Origin: Paenibacillus tarimensis
GTDB lineage: Bacteria; Bacillota; Bacilli; Paenibacillales; Paenibacillaceae
Direction: 5' to 3'
DNA: 64,000 nt
Assembly (NCBI RefSeq): GCF_021532315.1
Contig: NZ_JAKGAO010000015.1
Span: forward strand, 62,001 to 126,000
The position numbers and the translations under genes were made by a program. Below the pieces are notes generated by a model. It made no database searches and had not been told where the DNA came from. It worked only from the letters and a program-made list of their open reading frames with translations. Of the stretch, positions 9,429 to 18,998 are shown piece by piece. The number at the start of each line of letters is the position of its first letter. Within the stretch, counting starts at the first letter, position 1.

Positions 9429-10189
9429 AGCATAAGCCACCTTTTAGATAAAATAAGACTAATGAAATGATTAGATTTAATAATCATTCCATTAGTGCTT
9501 AAATATTATTTACTTCTGTGAAGATGTGAAGTTCAAAACGGACGTGCTAGAGTTTTTTAGAGGAGACCATCCGCCTTCATTTGTTGTTACTTAAATTAGG
9601 ATTGTGTACTTCTCACCTGTTTGCACACTTTAGAATGCTACTATTGATATCATGCAGTTGCTATGACTATTGAAGGGATTACCGTCGAAATTGGAAAGAA
9701 AAAGAACACCACAAGATAAGCCAATTAACGAGTGTTCTTATACATATAAAACCTCTTCCCAAATTTAATATATAATAGCTGGCCAGCTTATTATAAAATT
9801 CAGTATACGATTGAGCCACGACAACTTTGAGGGGATTGATAATTTGCTTAATATATAGGCAAGAACACTAAAACAAATATTAAGCCAACTTGACAAATAA
9901 ACTGGCATGACTCCTCTATGTATAAAAAGTTTGAGCAAACTTTTTGAAGAGACATTTTTGATTCATTTGTTTATATCAATAGCATAACGCGGATGAAAAG
10001 GAAATGATATATTTTTTTGTAATAAAAACCAAATTTGCTATTTTCGCCTTGGACCCGCGCGGTAAATTCGTCCGTTAGCTGGCCGGTGTGATCTAAGAAA
10101 CGATGCGCATACGACACGACCATGGTAATATACGAGCAGCTTAGTATGCCTTCTCACCGACTCATACATTTGCATGAGTGCATTGTATA
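9429..10189. other. AT-rich region without genes
   Basis: About 760 bases without a credible open frame. The only clear structure is a perfect inverted repeat at 9924-9945. The base composition is much more AT-rich than the flanks and leads into an IS3-family remnant, so this is probably decayed mobile or horizontally acquired DNA. Confidence 0.6.
9924..9945. repeat. perfect short inverted repeat, terminator-like
   Basis: AAAAAGTTTG and CAAACTTTTT are separated by two bases. It would act as a weak terminator in either direction, but no intact gene precedes it. Confidence 0.5.
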
Positions 10190-10720
10190 TAAATTGAAAA
10201 CAAGGCTGGCAGAATAGTGATGCACGACGAACGTTTACCCAAGAGTTTAACATCAGGGAAAATGACATCCTGGGACGAAAGTAAGTGTGATACGAAATAA
10301 TACACACAAGAAGAACTCGGTATCAGCAATGTACGAAGTCACGCAACTCCCCCAATAGCACTTACATTATAAACCATACACTGATGTCATCAGTGATTTG
10401 ACGTACATGCGTGTAGCCGGCAAATGGCACTACTTGTACTTGTTTGCAGACCTATTAATCGGTAAATCATCGAATGCAGCAGCGCCCCCAGTAAGACAGT
10501 ACCGCTTGTTTAACAAAGCCATAGCAAGCTCTTCATTACGATTAGACCACACTCACATGTTTCATACGGATCCCGCAAAGTAACGTTTGAAATTACTGCA
10601 TAAATTCGCTGACCCCACACTCCCCCTTACCGGTGAGTAACTTGACGTCAATCTCCACGATAACGTTCACTGTTTTAACGACTAATGAATTCTCGGACCC
10701 TCGATTATCTTACTTCTGTT
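10190..10720 (+). mobile_element. decayed IS3-family (IS150-like) insertion sequence remnant
   Basis: Fragments of an IS3-family transposase can be read in several frames with stops. At 10317-10342 the start of orfB (NSVSAMYEV) is nearly identical in DNA to the orfB start at 15588. At 10395-10440 the catalytic-core piece DLTYMRVAGKWHYLYLFADL contains the first DDE aspartate. At about 10560 HMFHTDP matches the second-Asp HTDRGSEF region. A GGGACGAAAGTA match before orfB marks the end of orfA. The boundaries are uncertain and no clear terminal repeats were found. It is inactive. Confidence 0.65.
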
Positions 10721-10771
10721 ATGGTAAGGAAAATGCCTTATTCAAGTTGTTTGATTTAGTGTTGACAATCC

Positions 10772-10805
10772 AAAAGCCCGCCCCCGGGTACACCGGGAAC
10801 GGGCT
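10772..10805 (-). terminator. terminator of htpG
   Basis: AGCCCG/CGGGCT with an inner CCCGG/CCGGG stem. Read on the minus strand it ends in TTTTGG, about 35 bases after the htpG stop. Confidence 0.8.
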
Positions 10806-10837
10806 GCGGCTCTTACATTTTATCAGCTAAGCACTGC

Positions 10838-12718
10838 CTACACCATCACCTTGCAGATATCGTTCGTGAACGCCACTGGGTCCTGGATCGGCAGGCCCTC
10901 GATCAGCATCGCCTGTCCGTACAGCAGGTTCGTGTACAGGCTCAGCTTGTCCTTGTCGTTCGCATACGCTTCCTTCAGCGACTTGAACACCTCATGGTTG
11001 ACGTTGATCTCGAGGACCTTGTCCGCCTTGATTTCCTGCGAATTCGGCATCGCGTTCAGCACCTTCTCCATCTCAATGGACAGATCGCCCTCGGTGGAGA
11101 GGCAGACCGGATGCGACTTCAGACGCTTGGAAGCCTTGACAGCCTTGACCTTGTCCGCAAGGATCGACTGCATGTGCTCGAACAGCTCCTGGTTGTCCTT
11201 CTCCTCCGCTTCGTTCTTCTCCTCATTGCTGTCGGGCTCGATGCCGAGGTCGCTGCTCTGTACGGATTTGAATTCCTTGTCCTTGTACTTCATAATCATC
11301 TTGATCGCGAACTCGTCCACATCGTCAGTGAAGTACAGGATTTCATAACCCTTATCCGCCACCAGCTCCGTCTGCGGCAGCTTCTCAATCCGGTCGATGG
11401 AATCACCCGCAGCGTAGTAGATGAACTTCTGGTCTTCCGGCATGCGCGATACATACTCATCCAGCGTAACCAGCTTCTTCTCCGCCGAGGAGCGGAACAT
11501 CAGCAGATCCTGCAGATCTTCCTTGTTCGCGCCGTAATCGCTGTACACGCCGTACTTCAGCTGTCTGCCGAACGACTGGTAGAACTTCTCGTAGTTCTCG
11601 CGCTCATCCTTCAGCAGGCTGAGCAGCTGGCTCTTGATCTTGTTCTTGATGTTCTTCGCGATCAGCTTCAGCTGGCGGTCATGCTGCAGCATTTCCCGTG
11701 AGATGTTCAGCGACAGGTCCTCGGAATCAACCATACCCTTAACAAAGCTGAAGTAATCCGGCAGCAAATCGCCGCATTTGTTCATAATTAGAACACCGTT
11801 CGAATACAGCTCAAGCCCCTTCTCGTACTCCTTCGTGTAGTAGTCGAAAGGCGTATTTTCCGGAATGAACAGAATGGCGTTGTATACCACCGCACCGTCC
11901 GCGCTGATATGAATATGCTTGAGCGGCTTGTCGAAGCCGTAGCGCTTCTCGAAGTAGAAGTTCTCGTAGTCCTCGGTCTTCAGCTCGTTCTTGTTCTTGC
12001 GCCAGATCGGCACCATGCTGTTGACCGTCTCTTCCTCCACGTACTCCTCGTACTCGTTCTCCGCGCCTTCCTTCTGCCGGGATTTCTTCACATCCATCTT
12101 GATCGGGTAGCGGATGAAGTCCGAATACTTCTTCACAATAGAGCGCAGGCGGTACTCGTCCAGATACTCGTCGTATTGGTCGTCTTCGGTGTTCTCCTTG
12201 ATCTTCAAAATAATATCCGTGCCGACTTCAAGCTTCTCGCTTGGTTCGATGGAGTAGCCGTCCGCGCCTGCGGATTCCCATTTGAACGCTTCGCCGGTGC
12301 CAAGCGCACGGCTGATGACCGTGACAACATCTGCAACCATGAACGCGGCATAGAAGCCGACGCCGAACTGGCCGATGATGTTGTGGCCCTCCTTGGCCTC
12401 GTTCTCCTTCTTGAAGGCAAGCGATCCGGACTTGGCGATCACGCCGAGGTTGTTCTCCAGCTCTTCCTTCGTCATGCCAATCCCCGTGTCAGAAATGGTC
12501 AGCGTGCGATTTTCCTTGTCCGCCTTAATGGTGATATAGTAATCCTCTTGGTTGAAGACGAGACTGTCATCGGTCAGTGCCTTGTAATAGATCTTGTCAA
12601 TGGCGTCACTCGCATTCGAGATGAGCTCCCGCAGGAAGATCTCCCGCTGCGTATAGATCGAGTTGATCATCATCTCAAGCAAACGCTTGGATTCGGCCTT
12701 AAACTGCTGCTTAGCCAT
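10838..12718 (-). CDS. htpG: Hsp90-family molecular chaperone HtpG
   Basis: This is the bacterial Hsp90, an ATP-dependent cytoplasmic chaperone acting as a dimer. The length (626 residues) is normal for the family. The N-terminal GHKL ATPase is complete: [19 protein letters not shown] (with the Glu and Asn of the ATP site), [11 protein letters not shown], and the lid/glycine motif [12 protein letters not shown]. The middle domain has the catalytic-loop arginine region [10 protein letters not shown]. The C-terminal dimerisation part runs to about 626. Start ATG 12718 follows GGGAGAAGGA. Upstream are a SigA-type promoter and a perfect CIRCE operator, so HrcA control is expected. In B. subtilis htpG is not a CIRCE gene, which makes the arrangement notable. 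Confidence 0.97.
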   Translation of the reverse strand: MAKQQFKAESKRLLEMMINSIYTQREIFLRELISNASDAIDKIYYKALTDDSLVFNQEDYYITIKADKENRTLTISDTGIGMTKEELENNLGVIAKSGSLAFKKENEAKEGHNIIGQFGVGFYAAFMVADVVTVISRALGTGEAFKWESAGADGYSIEPSEKLEVGTDIILKIKENTEDDQYDEYLDEYRLRSIVKKYSDFIRYPIKMDVKKSRQKEGAENEYEEYVEEETVNSMVPIWRKNKNELKTEDYENFYFEKRYGFDKPLKHIHISADGAVVYNAILFIPENTPFDYYTKEYEKGLELYSNGVLIMNKCGDLLPDYFSFVKGMVDSEDLSLNISREMLQHDRQLKLIAKNIKNKIKSQLLSLLKDERENYEKFYQSFGRQLKYGVYSDYGANKEDLQDLLMFRSSAEKKLVTLDEYVSRMPEDQKFIYYAAGDSIDRIEKLPQTELVADKGYEILYFTDDVDEFAIKMIMKYKDKEFKSVQSSDLGIEPDSNEEKNEAEEKDNQELFEHMQSILADKVKAVKASKRLKSHPVCLSTEGDLSIEMEKVLNAMPNSQEIKADKVLEINVNHEVFKSLKEAYANDKDKLSLYTNLLYGQAMLIEGLPIQDPVAFTNDICKVMV

Positions 12719-12828
12719 GGTTTGTGTCCTTCTCCCTTCACATTGGAAAATAAGACGACGTTAGCTGCTGGGTTACGCTTGTCCTATGAAGCCAGCCTTC
12801 CAGGCTGGTGTTCTATGCTATACGTCTG

Positions 12829-12855
12829 TTAGCACTCTATGATCCAGAGTGCTAA
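12829..12855 (-). promoter_or_regulatory. CIRCE operator (HrcA binding site) upstream of htpG
   Basis: TTAGCACTC (12829-12837), nine spacer bases and GAGTGCTAA (12847-12855) match the CIRCE consensus perfectly. It lies in the htpG leader just downstream of the -10, the usual place for HrcA repression of heat-shock genes. Confidence 0.92.
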
Positions 12856-12865
12856 CCCTTCCTTT

Positions 12866-12895
12866 TATATACCATAACCCAAAAAAAGCTGTCAA
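12866..12895 (-). promoter_or_regulatory. SigA promoter of htpG
   Basis: On the minus strand TTGACA (12895-12890) is followed after 18 bases by TATATA (12871-12866). The CIRCE element begins about ten bases downstream. Confidence 0.75.
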
Positions 12896-12968
12896 CCGGG
12901 TTTCTGTCCGAAATCGGTCGCAGCTTGTTTAGCTAATAGGAATACTGGCAGATGGAATGATGGGATGA

Positions 12969-13490
12969 TTACGTAAGATGGACAAAGGTACTCGGGTTCG
13001 AGCGAATATAATCGGCGATCCTGGCGTGACTCTGCTCGGATACTGCAAGAAAACGTTCATACAAGGCGTTAATCTTGCGGTCCAGCTCTTCGTTTGCTTG
13101 CAGATCACTCATGGATACCTGCTGCAGGGTAATTCCCCGGTGCCGACATTCCAACTCTATCCCCGCCTTGGACTCTTCCAGAAGCTTCAGCATATCCTCA
13201 TCCGCGAAGAACCGGGCTGCACTCCTCACCCCATCCCAGTAACCGGGAGTGTCCAGCAGATAGGCGATCCATGCATAAAACTCGGCTGCCGATGGCTTGG
13301 CATGATCATACAGCACCCGAAACATGCACGCCGCACGCTGGGCATCATTCAACTGTCCCATTGCCTGCTTCTTAACCTCAGCATCCCGGCCGCGAACGAA
13401 CATCAGCGTCTGCTCCACGCACAGCCAGCCCAGCCGCTCATCCTCAAGCCGTTCAAACTTTTCCTTTGTCATCGTTACGATCATATTCAC
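12969..13490 (-). CDS. hypothetical protein, 173 residues
   Basis: The frame has good coding character and a strong GGAGGGG site before GTG 13490 (an ATG follows two codons later). The protein is mostly alpha-helical and soluble, with segments such as LNDAQRAACMFRVLYDHA and AEFYAWIAYLLDTPGYWDGV. No signal peptide, membrane helix or known catalytic motif was seen. The shape is like small DMP19/DUF4375-type helical proteins, but I cannot assign it. It is transcribed in the same direction as the GyrI-like gene to its right, 77 bases away, and could share its transcript. Confidence 0.75.
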   Translation of the reverse strand: MNMIVTMTKEKFERLEDERLGWLCVEQTLMFVRGRDAEVKKQAMGQLNDAQRAACMFRVLYDHAKPSAAEFYAWIAYLLDTPGYWDGVRSAARFFADEDMLKLLEESKAGIELECRHRGITLQQVSMSDLQANEELDRKINALYERFLAVSEQSHARIADYIRSNPSTFVHLT

Positions 13491-13567
13491 GCATCCCCTC
13501 CACCACTAAGGTTACCTTAGTTGGAAGAAATCTGCAATTGAAACAGACACTATTCTAACCGGCGTGC

Positions 13568-14074
13568 TCAGCCCTTAATTCCAATATAAATGCTGATAAC
13601 CGCTTCCTCAGGTGTCCACTTGCTGAAATCATACAGCTCATAATCGCCCGCATAGGTACGTTCCTCCACTTCAGACTGGCTGAAATAAGCCCAGATATCC
13701 TGCCAGGCTTCCGCTGCAACCTCCCATATTGGCCCCTTGCGAGAAGTAAATACCATGTAGCTTCCAGAGGGAACAAACCCTCTTGTCAAGCCGGGCAATG
13801 ACGCCGTTTCCTTCGGCTGCTCCTGCAGCAGTTCGGAAGACTCATGCCCAATCAGAACGGTGTAGGCGCCGCTCGCATCACTCTCATAATCCGTATACAG
13901 CGCATACACCAGATGCGGATTGTCCACCGTCGTACCTGCCAGCTGTCCGCTCTCCATATACTGCTGCCACAGCTGCGGGAGGCGGCCGCTGCCGGCTGCT
14001 TCCTCTGCGTTGGTCGTCCTTGCTGATAAACCAATCAATGTCAGGGATGGTCGTTCAACATATTGGGTGTTCAT
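13568..14074 (-). CDS. GyrI-like / AraC effector-binding domain protein
   Basis: This 168-residue protein has the SOUL/GyrI-like small-molecule-binding fold in stand-alone form. Typical segments are an N-terminal strand (YVERPSLTLIGLSART), a central LVYALYTDYESDASGAYTVLIGHES, a FVPSGSYMVFTSR strand, and a closing YDLYDFSK-like strand (YELYDFSKWTPEEAVISIYI), with the acidic residue that often contacts ligand. Such proteins bind hydrophobic or cationic small molecules. It sits 125 bases downstream of the WYL regulator on the same strand. This pairing is common and suggests regulator plus effector-binding protein. Start ATG 14074. Confidence 0.8.
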   Translation of the reverse strand: MNTQYVERPSLTLIGLSARTTNAEEAAGSGRLPQLWQQYMESGQLAGTTVDNPHLVYALYTDYESDASGAYTVLIGHESSELLQEQPKETASLPGLTRGFVPSGSYMVFTSRKGPIWEVAAEAWQDIWAYFSQSEVEERTYAGDYELYDFSKWTPEEAVISIYIGIKG

Positions 14075-14199
14075 AGGTGATCTGCCCTCTTTCGTATAGT
14101 TTAAGAACAGTATAGGGAAGCAACACGGACAGCTCTATGTCCAGTTTGCCAGAAGAGTGTATGAGGTCATGCAGCGGTCATGGCAGCGCGGCGGATAAC

Positions 14200-15135
14200 T
14201 TATTCATACTGCTGCAGCATCAGCATGGCCTGCCGCCTTATTTCCTCCGCAAGCGATGGCGGGTGAAGCACCTTGACCTGGGCACCAAAGCTGAGCAGCA
14301 TGGAATGAAACCAGTCATCCACAGGAAGACAGGCCTGCACCCGGCAGGAGCCGTCTGCTTCATAACGGATCTGATCCGGGCTGAAAATATCCAAAACCCG
14401 GTGTATAGCTTCCGGCCTGTAGCAGAGGATAACCTCCATCTCAGTATGCCCGGACCACTCCTGCTTCCATCCGATCGTTTCCAGTTCAGGGGGATTCCTC
14501 ATCACGAACGTCTGCTGTTCAAGCACGGGTTGCATTACCCTCGACAACCGGAACAGGCGGTAGTCCTCGCGCAGGGTGCAGTATGCTTGAACGTACCAGC
14601 TGGACCCTTTCATAATCAGCGTGTAGGGCTCAACCGACCGGAAGCTCTCTTCCCCGCTTCCATCCAGATACCGCAGCCTCACCCTGCACCTCTCCCTGAT
14701 TGCCTTGCGAAACAGAATAACTTTATCTCTATTCAGCGGCCCCTGCCCCCACGGGTGAAAGTCAAAAACCAGTTCAGCCGAATGCTTATCTCCGTCCTGC
14801 TCATCCGTCTTCGTGAGAAGAGCCCTGATCTTCTCCTCCAGACTGGCGAACGTCCGGTCATCAAGCGCATGATGCATGCCCTTCAGAGCCGCCAGCAGCG
14901 AAGCAATTTCCCTGCCTGTTACAAGCTGTCTATCCAGCGTATACTGCTCCATGATTTCGTAGCCGCCCGCCGCACCTTGATGCGAAACAATCGGCAGCCC
15001 CGCCATGCCAAGCGTCTCCATATCACGGTAAATGGTCTTCATGGTTACCTCGAACCGTTCAGCCAACTCTGCCGCCGTCACACGCTTTCGCCCCAGCAGC
15101 AGCACAGTTATAGCCAGCAGCCGGTCGATCTTCAT
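14200..15135 (-). CDS. YafY-type WYL-domain transcriptional regulator
   Basis: This is a DNA-binding regulator of 311 residues. An N-terminal winged helix-turn-helix of the DeoR/HTH_11 type (VTAAELAERFEVTMKTIYRDM) is followed by a WYL domain at about 135-215 (RVRLRYLDGSGEE, VEPYTLIMKGSSWYVQAYC) and a C-terminal WCX part. WYL domains sense nucleotides or other ligands. The start ATG 15135 has a GGCGAAGGGAA site. It is probably autoregulated and likely controls the GyrI-like gene that follows. Confidence 0.9.
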   Translation of the reverse strand: MKIDRLLAITVLLLGRKRVTAAELAERFEVTMKTIYRDMETLGMAGLPIVSHQGAAGGYEIMEQYTLDRQLVTGREIASLLAALKGMHHALDDRTFASLEEKIRALLTKTDEQDGDKHSAELVFDFHPWGQGPLNRDKVILFRKAIRERCRVRLRYLDGSGEESFRSVEPYTLIMKGSSWYVQAYCTLREDYRLFRLSRVMQPVLEQQTFVMRNPPELETIGWKQEWSGHTEMEVILCYRPEAIHRVLDIFSPDQIRYEADGSCRVQACLPVDDWFHSMLLSFGAQVKVLHPPSLAEEIRRQAMLMLQQYE

Positions 15136-15309
15136 TTCCCTTCGCCTCTTTCTGTATGTAAGCAGGCCGATCGGGTCTCCCTCTTCGGTAGATCCGCTTG
15201 GCTGATGCTGCTCTGCAGTCCAGAGCCTAATGTAACATGCCTGCTGGACTTTGGACAGCGGGACAGCGGTTGTTATGCACCTCTGCCCGGTGGGGTTTTT
15301 GTTCTCCTA

Positions 15310-15360
15310 GGAACCGATTCAGGCAGATCGCCCCATGCTTACGAAACTGAATGATGTAGC
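15310..15360 (-). pseudogene. fragment homologous to the galactokinase 3' end
   Basis: On the minus strand this codes SSYIIQFRKHGAICLNRFL. It matches the last codons of galK at 23.2 kb (SSYIIQVRQHGAILLNQFL) at 39 of 51 bases, and most of the differences are synonymous third positions, so both copies evolved as coding DNA. The rest of a gene is absent; an IS3 remnant follows immediately. It is either a galK fragment or the end of a repeated element that also reached galK. Confidence 0.5.
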
Positions 15361-15398
15361 TGGATTTCTCTCGCGTCCTCACAGCTTCGGCTTTAGAC

Positions 15399-15670
15399 CG
15401 CTGGATCAAGCAAGCTCAGACAACGGGTTCCTTCAAGGAGAAGGATAATCGATCGTCAGAAGAAAATGAGCTATTGGCTTTACGAAAAGAGAACGAGCGC
15501 CTGAAAATGGAGGTGGATATTTTAAAGCAAGCCGCGCTGATCAAGGGACGAAAGTAGCTATCATCCAAAACAACCTTGATAAATACTCGGTATCAGCAAT
15601 GTACGACGTCCTGCAAATCGCAAGAAGTACGGATTACTTGAAGCGAAAGAGCAACCGAACGAAGATCAGG
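15399..15670 (+). mobile_element. IS3-family remnant (orfA 3' part and orfB start)
   Basis: From 15399 to the stop at 15557 the frame reads RWIKQAQTTGSFKEKDNR, then the leucine-zipper part LLALRKENERLKMEVDILKQ and ALIKGRK, the C-terminus of an IS3-type orfA. At 15582 orfB begins (YSVSAMYDVLQIARST) and then degrades through a frameshift (LEAKEQPNEDQ) at about 15665. No catalytic core and no terminal repeats remain. It shares its orfB start with the remnant at 10.3 kb. Confidence 0.75.
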
Positions 15671-16137
15671 GGACACCATTCTTATTTGTCTGGTGCTATG
15701 CTATCAGGCAAAGTCCACTTGAAACCGCTGTATCCCAATCCCATATCTTAACGCAGTTCGAAAATTGAGATATCTTTGGTACTTTCCTCGAATCATATTC
15801 TCGTCACTACACTTATCCTTCCTTTTTAGGGCATTCATACATAAACAATGAATCAATCAGTCAACAATCTGCTTTCCCCACCATCCCTGCCTACTTATAC
15901 TCTTAGCTCAAGCAATTCAGCACCCTTTAACATATCGGTTCATATTTCAAGAAAAATATACCTAAACAGGTTGTATCTAACACTGGATATTCACCTACAT
16001 AAGTGAAGAGGATAACACCTCTTCTCCCAAAATGATTAACTTCTTATTAATAACTGCACTAGTGAGGGATACACTAGACAGTTCTATCCCATGAAGTTAA
16101 ACAAACGGGAAATTATTATATGAAAAGGAGAATCTCT
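15671..16137. other. AT-rich region without genes
   Basis: About 470 bases with no open frame of interest. Its right end must hold the leader and promoter of the next gene, but no clear -35/-10 pair was chosen. Confidence 0.5.
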
Positions 16138-17234
16138 ATGTCTTGTAATCAAGAGTTTAAGAAAAAGTTTCGTTTGTTGTTCCTGAGTCTGCACCAAATC
16201 AACTTGTAGGTACCAAAGCGGAAACAGGTACTCGATTTGTTATTTCGGATAACCATGAAACCATCACCAAGACTACTACATTTACGAATGGATACTGCAC
16301 CCTATGGCATGATACTTCTACCGGCAAAACATCTGTAAAATACCGCATGTTTGTTTGGCACCTTAATCAAATGGGGGCCAGCATCAAGTATGGAATTACT
16401 ATCGGTAACAATAATACTTCCGCATACTCCATTCATAACGTGAAAAGTACCATTGCTCCGGTTACTGGGTTCGTAGAACATGGTAGATGTACTGCAGCTG
16501 CTTTGGTCGGTGACACACTAGATTCTATATCGCCAACCGATACCACTGTACCTGCTGGTAAACTGGGGGTTGTTAAAGAGTGGATTGTTCCTAACAACCA
16601 GTTGATTGGCGGCATCATTGAATTTACGGTTACCAACACTACTTCTACAGCAATGTCTTATCGATTGCGTTCGGTTGCTGCATCAAGTACTACAGCAAAT
16701 CTGAGACTGAATCAAAATCCGGTTGTTATCTCTCATACAGGCGATAATAACTCTATCCATCCACGTGGTTCCTGGGACTTCGCCGCAATTGCAAGCAGTG
16801 TAAGTTATTCAGCAGGTAGTGGATGGAAATATTACAATATGAGCAATGGTACAAGCGATAACTTGATGACTAAAGAAACATCGTACGACAGTGCCAACGC
16901 AGCGGCCAGTAACAAAGGTCATTACGGTACAAAATACACTCTAACTGTCAATCTCTCGAATCCAACAACGGCTGCCAAAACAATTAATATTTATATGGGT
17001 TCCCGCGTAAAGCCTTACGGTGGGGCTGTGAAATGGAGCGGAAACAATGTAACATACAAAGTACCATCTCTTGCAAGTCCTCCTGATAAAGAAGAGGGTA
17101 AAACGCAATATCAGGAAGGTGTTTTGATTGCAGAGGTCAAATTAGCTGCAGGGCAAAGTCTTACACGGACAATTACTGCAGCGTCTGCAGGAGGATTATC
17201 GACCCCAGCTTTGATTGCTTTCCAAACAATATGA
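16138..17234 (+). CDS. beta-rich protein of unknown function, frameshifted near its start
   Basis: The gene most likely starts at ATG 16138, which has AAAAGGAG just upstream and reads MSCNQEFKKK. At the A5 run around 16160 the frame must shift by one base to continue VSFVVPESAPNQLVG and on without a stop to 17234. Restoring one A gives about 365 residues. As sequenced, the long frame opens only at ATG 16347, which lacks a ribosome site. The protein is Ser/Thr/Asn-rich with many beta strands, like extracellular sandwich domains, but it has no signal peptide. It is convergent with a copper-amine-oxidase-N gene across a shared terminator. The function is unknown. Confidence 0.65.
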
Positions 17235-17250
17235 TTTAGGAATGATCAGA

Positions 17251-17292
17251 AAGAAGCAGGAGCAACTCATTAAAAGTTGTTCCTGCTTCTTT
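17251..17292. terminator. bidirectional terminator
   Basis: AAGAAGCAGGAGCAACT pairs almost perfectly with AGTTGTTCCTGCTTCTT across a short loop. A- and T-rich flanks serve both convergent genes. Confidence 0.85.
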
Positions 17293-17299
17293 AACTTCA

Positions 17300-18019
17300 C
17301 TATTTAGAAGACCCTAGCGTATATCCTGGGAAGACGCGATGTACATCCACTGGGTTAGATTTCACTACTTCACGTTTAATGACCACGAACTCCATTTTTC
17401 CTTCAGTAGACATGGAATTTCCATTAACAATGAGCGGAGCCAACCTGACGGTCAGATCCCAGTAATCGACTTTAAGATCATCTTGCCCAAAGTGGGATTG
17501 GATTCCCACTCTTACTAGATACTCCATTGGTAGGCCATCAACATCTTTTTTATAAGTTTTCATATCTAAAATTTTTGTAGACAACATCGTGGGTCCCATA
17601 GAATTGTGTTCTTGTTTCAAACGATCCAAATCAAGACCTATTGTTGATTTTTCTAAGAGATCTACGTCTCCAGTATCAATCCCAGTAAGGAAAACCTGCA
17701 CCGTGTTATTAATACTTGCCAAGTGAAAGGATCCAAGTTTATCCATCCCCTCATCCCACACATTTTCGTTAGGAATCCCGATTGTATTTATGGAAACGGT
17801 CTGTGTTTTTCCGTTCCATGACACTGATGCACCTAAGGCTTTAGAAACAAAACTAATTGGAACCATAACTCTGTTGTTCACCACTTTTGGAGCCACTTCA
17901 GTCTGTAGATTGCTTCCATTCACATTCAGTTTGATTACTCCAGCTGCATAAGCTGAACCGAGCACTCCTGTCATAACCGTTATGGTAGTTAAAATTGATA
18001 AAATAATCTTTTTTTTCAT
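17300..18019 (-). CDS. secreted protein with copper-amine-oxidase N-terminal domain
   Basis: This is a 239-residue exported protein. ATG 18019 follows GGGAGGG by 11 bases; a TTG three codons earlier is too close to the site. A signal peptide (about 1-26, ending SAYAA) is followed by one Cu-amine-oxidase-N half-repeat with the typical VNNRVMVPISFVSKALGA and VSWNGKTQTVSI strands (about 45-80). The remainder (about 90-239) is a less familiar beta-rich domain. Its codon use is AT-rich, like the rest of the accessory patch. The domain family is common on Paenibacillus cell surfaces and no enzymatic role is implied. It is convergent with the frameshifted gene to its left. Confidence 0.85.
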   Translation of the reverse strand: MKKKIILSILTTITVMTGVLGSAYAAGVIKLNVNGSNLQTEVAPKVVNNRVMVPISFVSKALGASVSWNGKTQTVSINTIGIPNENVWDEGMDKLGSFHLASINNTVQVFLTGIDTGDVDLLEKSTIGLDLDRLKQEHNSMGPTMLSTKILDMKTYKKDVDGLPMEYLVRVGIQSHFGQDDLKVDYWDLTVRLAPLIVNGNSMSTEGKMEFVVIKREVVKSNPVDVHRVFPGYTLGSSK

Positions 18020-18420
18020 ATTGTTCAATTCCCTCCCATTTGCCTATATAGACGAATAACACCCGTAAAAGTTACGCAAAAATCAAAATCTTCTTGAACT
18101 TTGGGAAAGTAATCGGATCAAATTCATACCTCGATACATTTAAGACAACCAACCCATTATTTCGAGAGCTATTTGCCTATTAAGTTCGTTTCCACAATGT
18201 GCTTTTTAGGCACTATGGAATGTAGATCGGCAAACAAATTCGCTTGGTTCAAAAGGCATGTAATCTCGAATAACTACTAGAAATTATGTGTAAAAATAAA
18301 TGAAAGCCCTCGTTATGGGGGCTTTCATTTTTTTACAGGTTTGAATTACTTTTAGCTTAACATCAATTAAGCCAGTAAACGATCCCTATTTTCGGAATGA
18401 TTTGTATGGGCGAAAGCACA
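18020..18420. other. intergenic region with an orphan terminator
   Basis: No gene was found. A strong hairpin at 18302-18333 stands without an upstream gene, a sign of deleted or decayed neighbours. Confidence 0.5.
18302..18333 (+). terminator. orphan rho-independent terminator
   Basis: GAAAGCCC and GGGGGCTTTC form the stem, followed by ATTTTTTT. No intact gene on the plus strand ends nearby. Confidence 0.7.
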
Positions 18421-18668
18421 GTGTAACCGACATATACAATTGAGCAGATTTCGCTATATAAGATTGAGCATTTTCTGGAAGTGCGTCGTGGCTTGACATG
18501 GAGCCTCTATGGATGTGGTTCTTTGCAAAAGTGGCTTAACCACAAGGGTTTTGCCAGCCAAAGGAGGCTACCACACCCATTTCTCCATGTAAAGCCACTG
18601 GAAAATTCCGTTTAAGGTTATTTAGCGATAATAGGCTAAAACTGCTCATTCTTATTTAGCGGTTACAC
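18421..18668. mobile_element. MITE-like element with 31-base terminal inverted repeats
   Basis: The ends 18421-18451 and 18638-18668 are inverted copies matching at 24 of 31 positions, both opening with GTGTAACCG and containing GAGCAG. The 248-base interior has no coding capacity. Such structures are typical of non-autonomous transposon derivatives. The family was not identified; an IS21-like relative is possible. Confidence 0.55.
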
Positions 18669-18821
18669 ACAGAACAGTAGGCTGGCCGTGGACACCAACA
18701 ATGGGTAGAAAGCGGAGTAAGCTGCAGAACAATGCTATTGTCTTACCGGAAAAAGAAAATAGAAACTCAAGCATAGGTTAATTTGGCCCCTTGCAGAAAA
18801 CAGCGACCTAAAATAACAACA

Positions 18822-18998
18822 TCAGTTCCTGATGCCCGAAATCATTCTCATGTATGTAGTAATATAGACAGATTTGATATCCTCTTGATATAACGAGATA
18901 ATTTGCAGCATTGCAGTAGTGTTGCCAGACCTAGCACTATCCAGAAGATTCAAGAACTGATTATCTGAGATAGGTGTTTCAACATTTTTATCTTGCAT
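18822..18998 (-). CDS. small helix-turn-helix protein, RsoA-like sigma partner
   Basis: This 58-residue frame was found by reading past the sigma gene. ATG 18998 has AGGCGGTG about five bases upstream and lies inside the last codons of the sigma-region-4 gene, in another frame, with a 49-base overlap. The protein has the pattern NQFLNLLDSARSGNTTAMLQ followed by IISLYQEDIKSV. This is like the small HTH_16/RsoA proteins that supply a region-2-like helix to a partner lacking it. Similar pairs are SigO-RsoA of B. subtilis and orf7-orf8 of Tn916. The C-terminus is short for the family and may be truncated. The assignment rests on pattern and context only. Confidence 0.55.
   Translation of the reverse strand: MQDKNVETPISDNQFLNLLDSARSGNTTAMLQIISLYQEDIKSVYITTYMRMISGIRN

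Noticed and set aside
10038-10307. Minus-strand 89-codon frame in the AT-rich region
   Set aside because: The plus strand of this stretch matches IS3-family debris, and the minus-strand product shows no family and no ribosome site.
11909-12832. Plus-strand frame of 307 codons opposite htpG
   Set aside because: It is a Leu/Val-rich shadow of the high-GC third positions of htpG, with no ribosome site and no recognisable domain.
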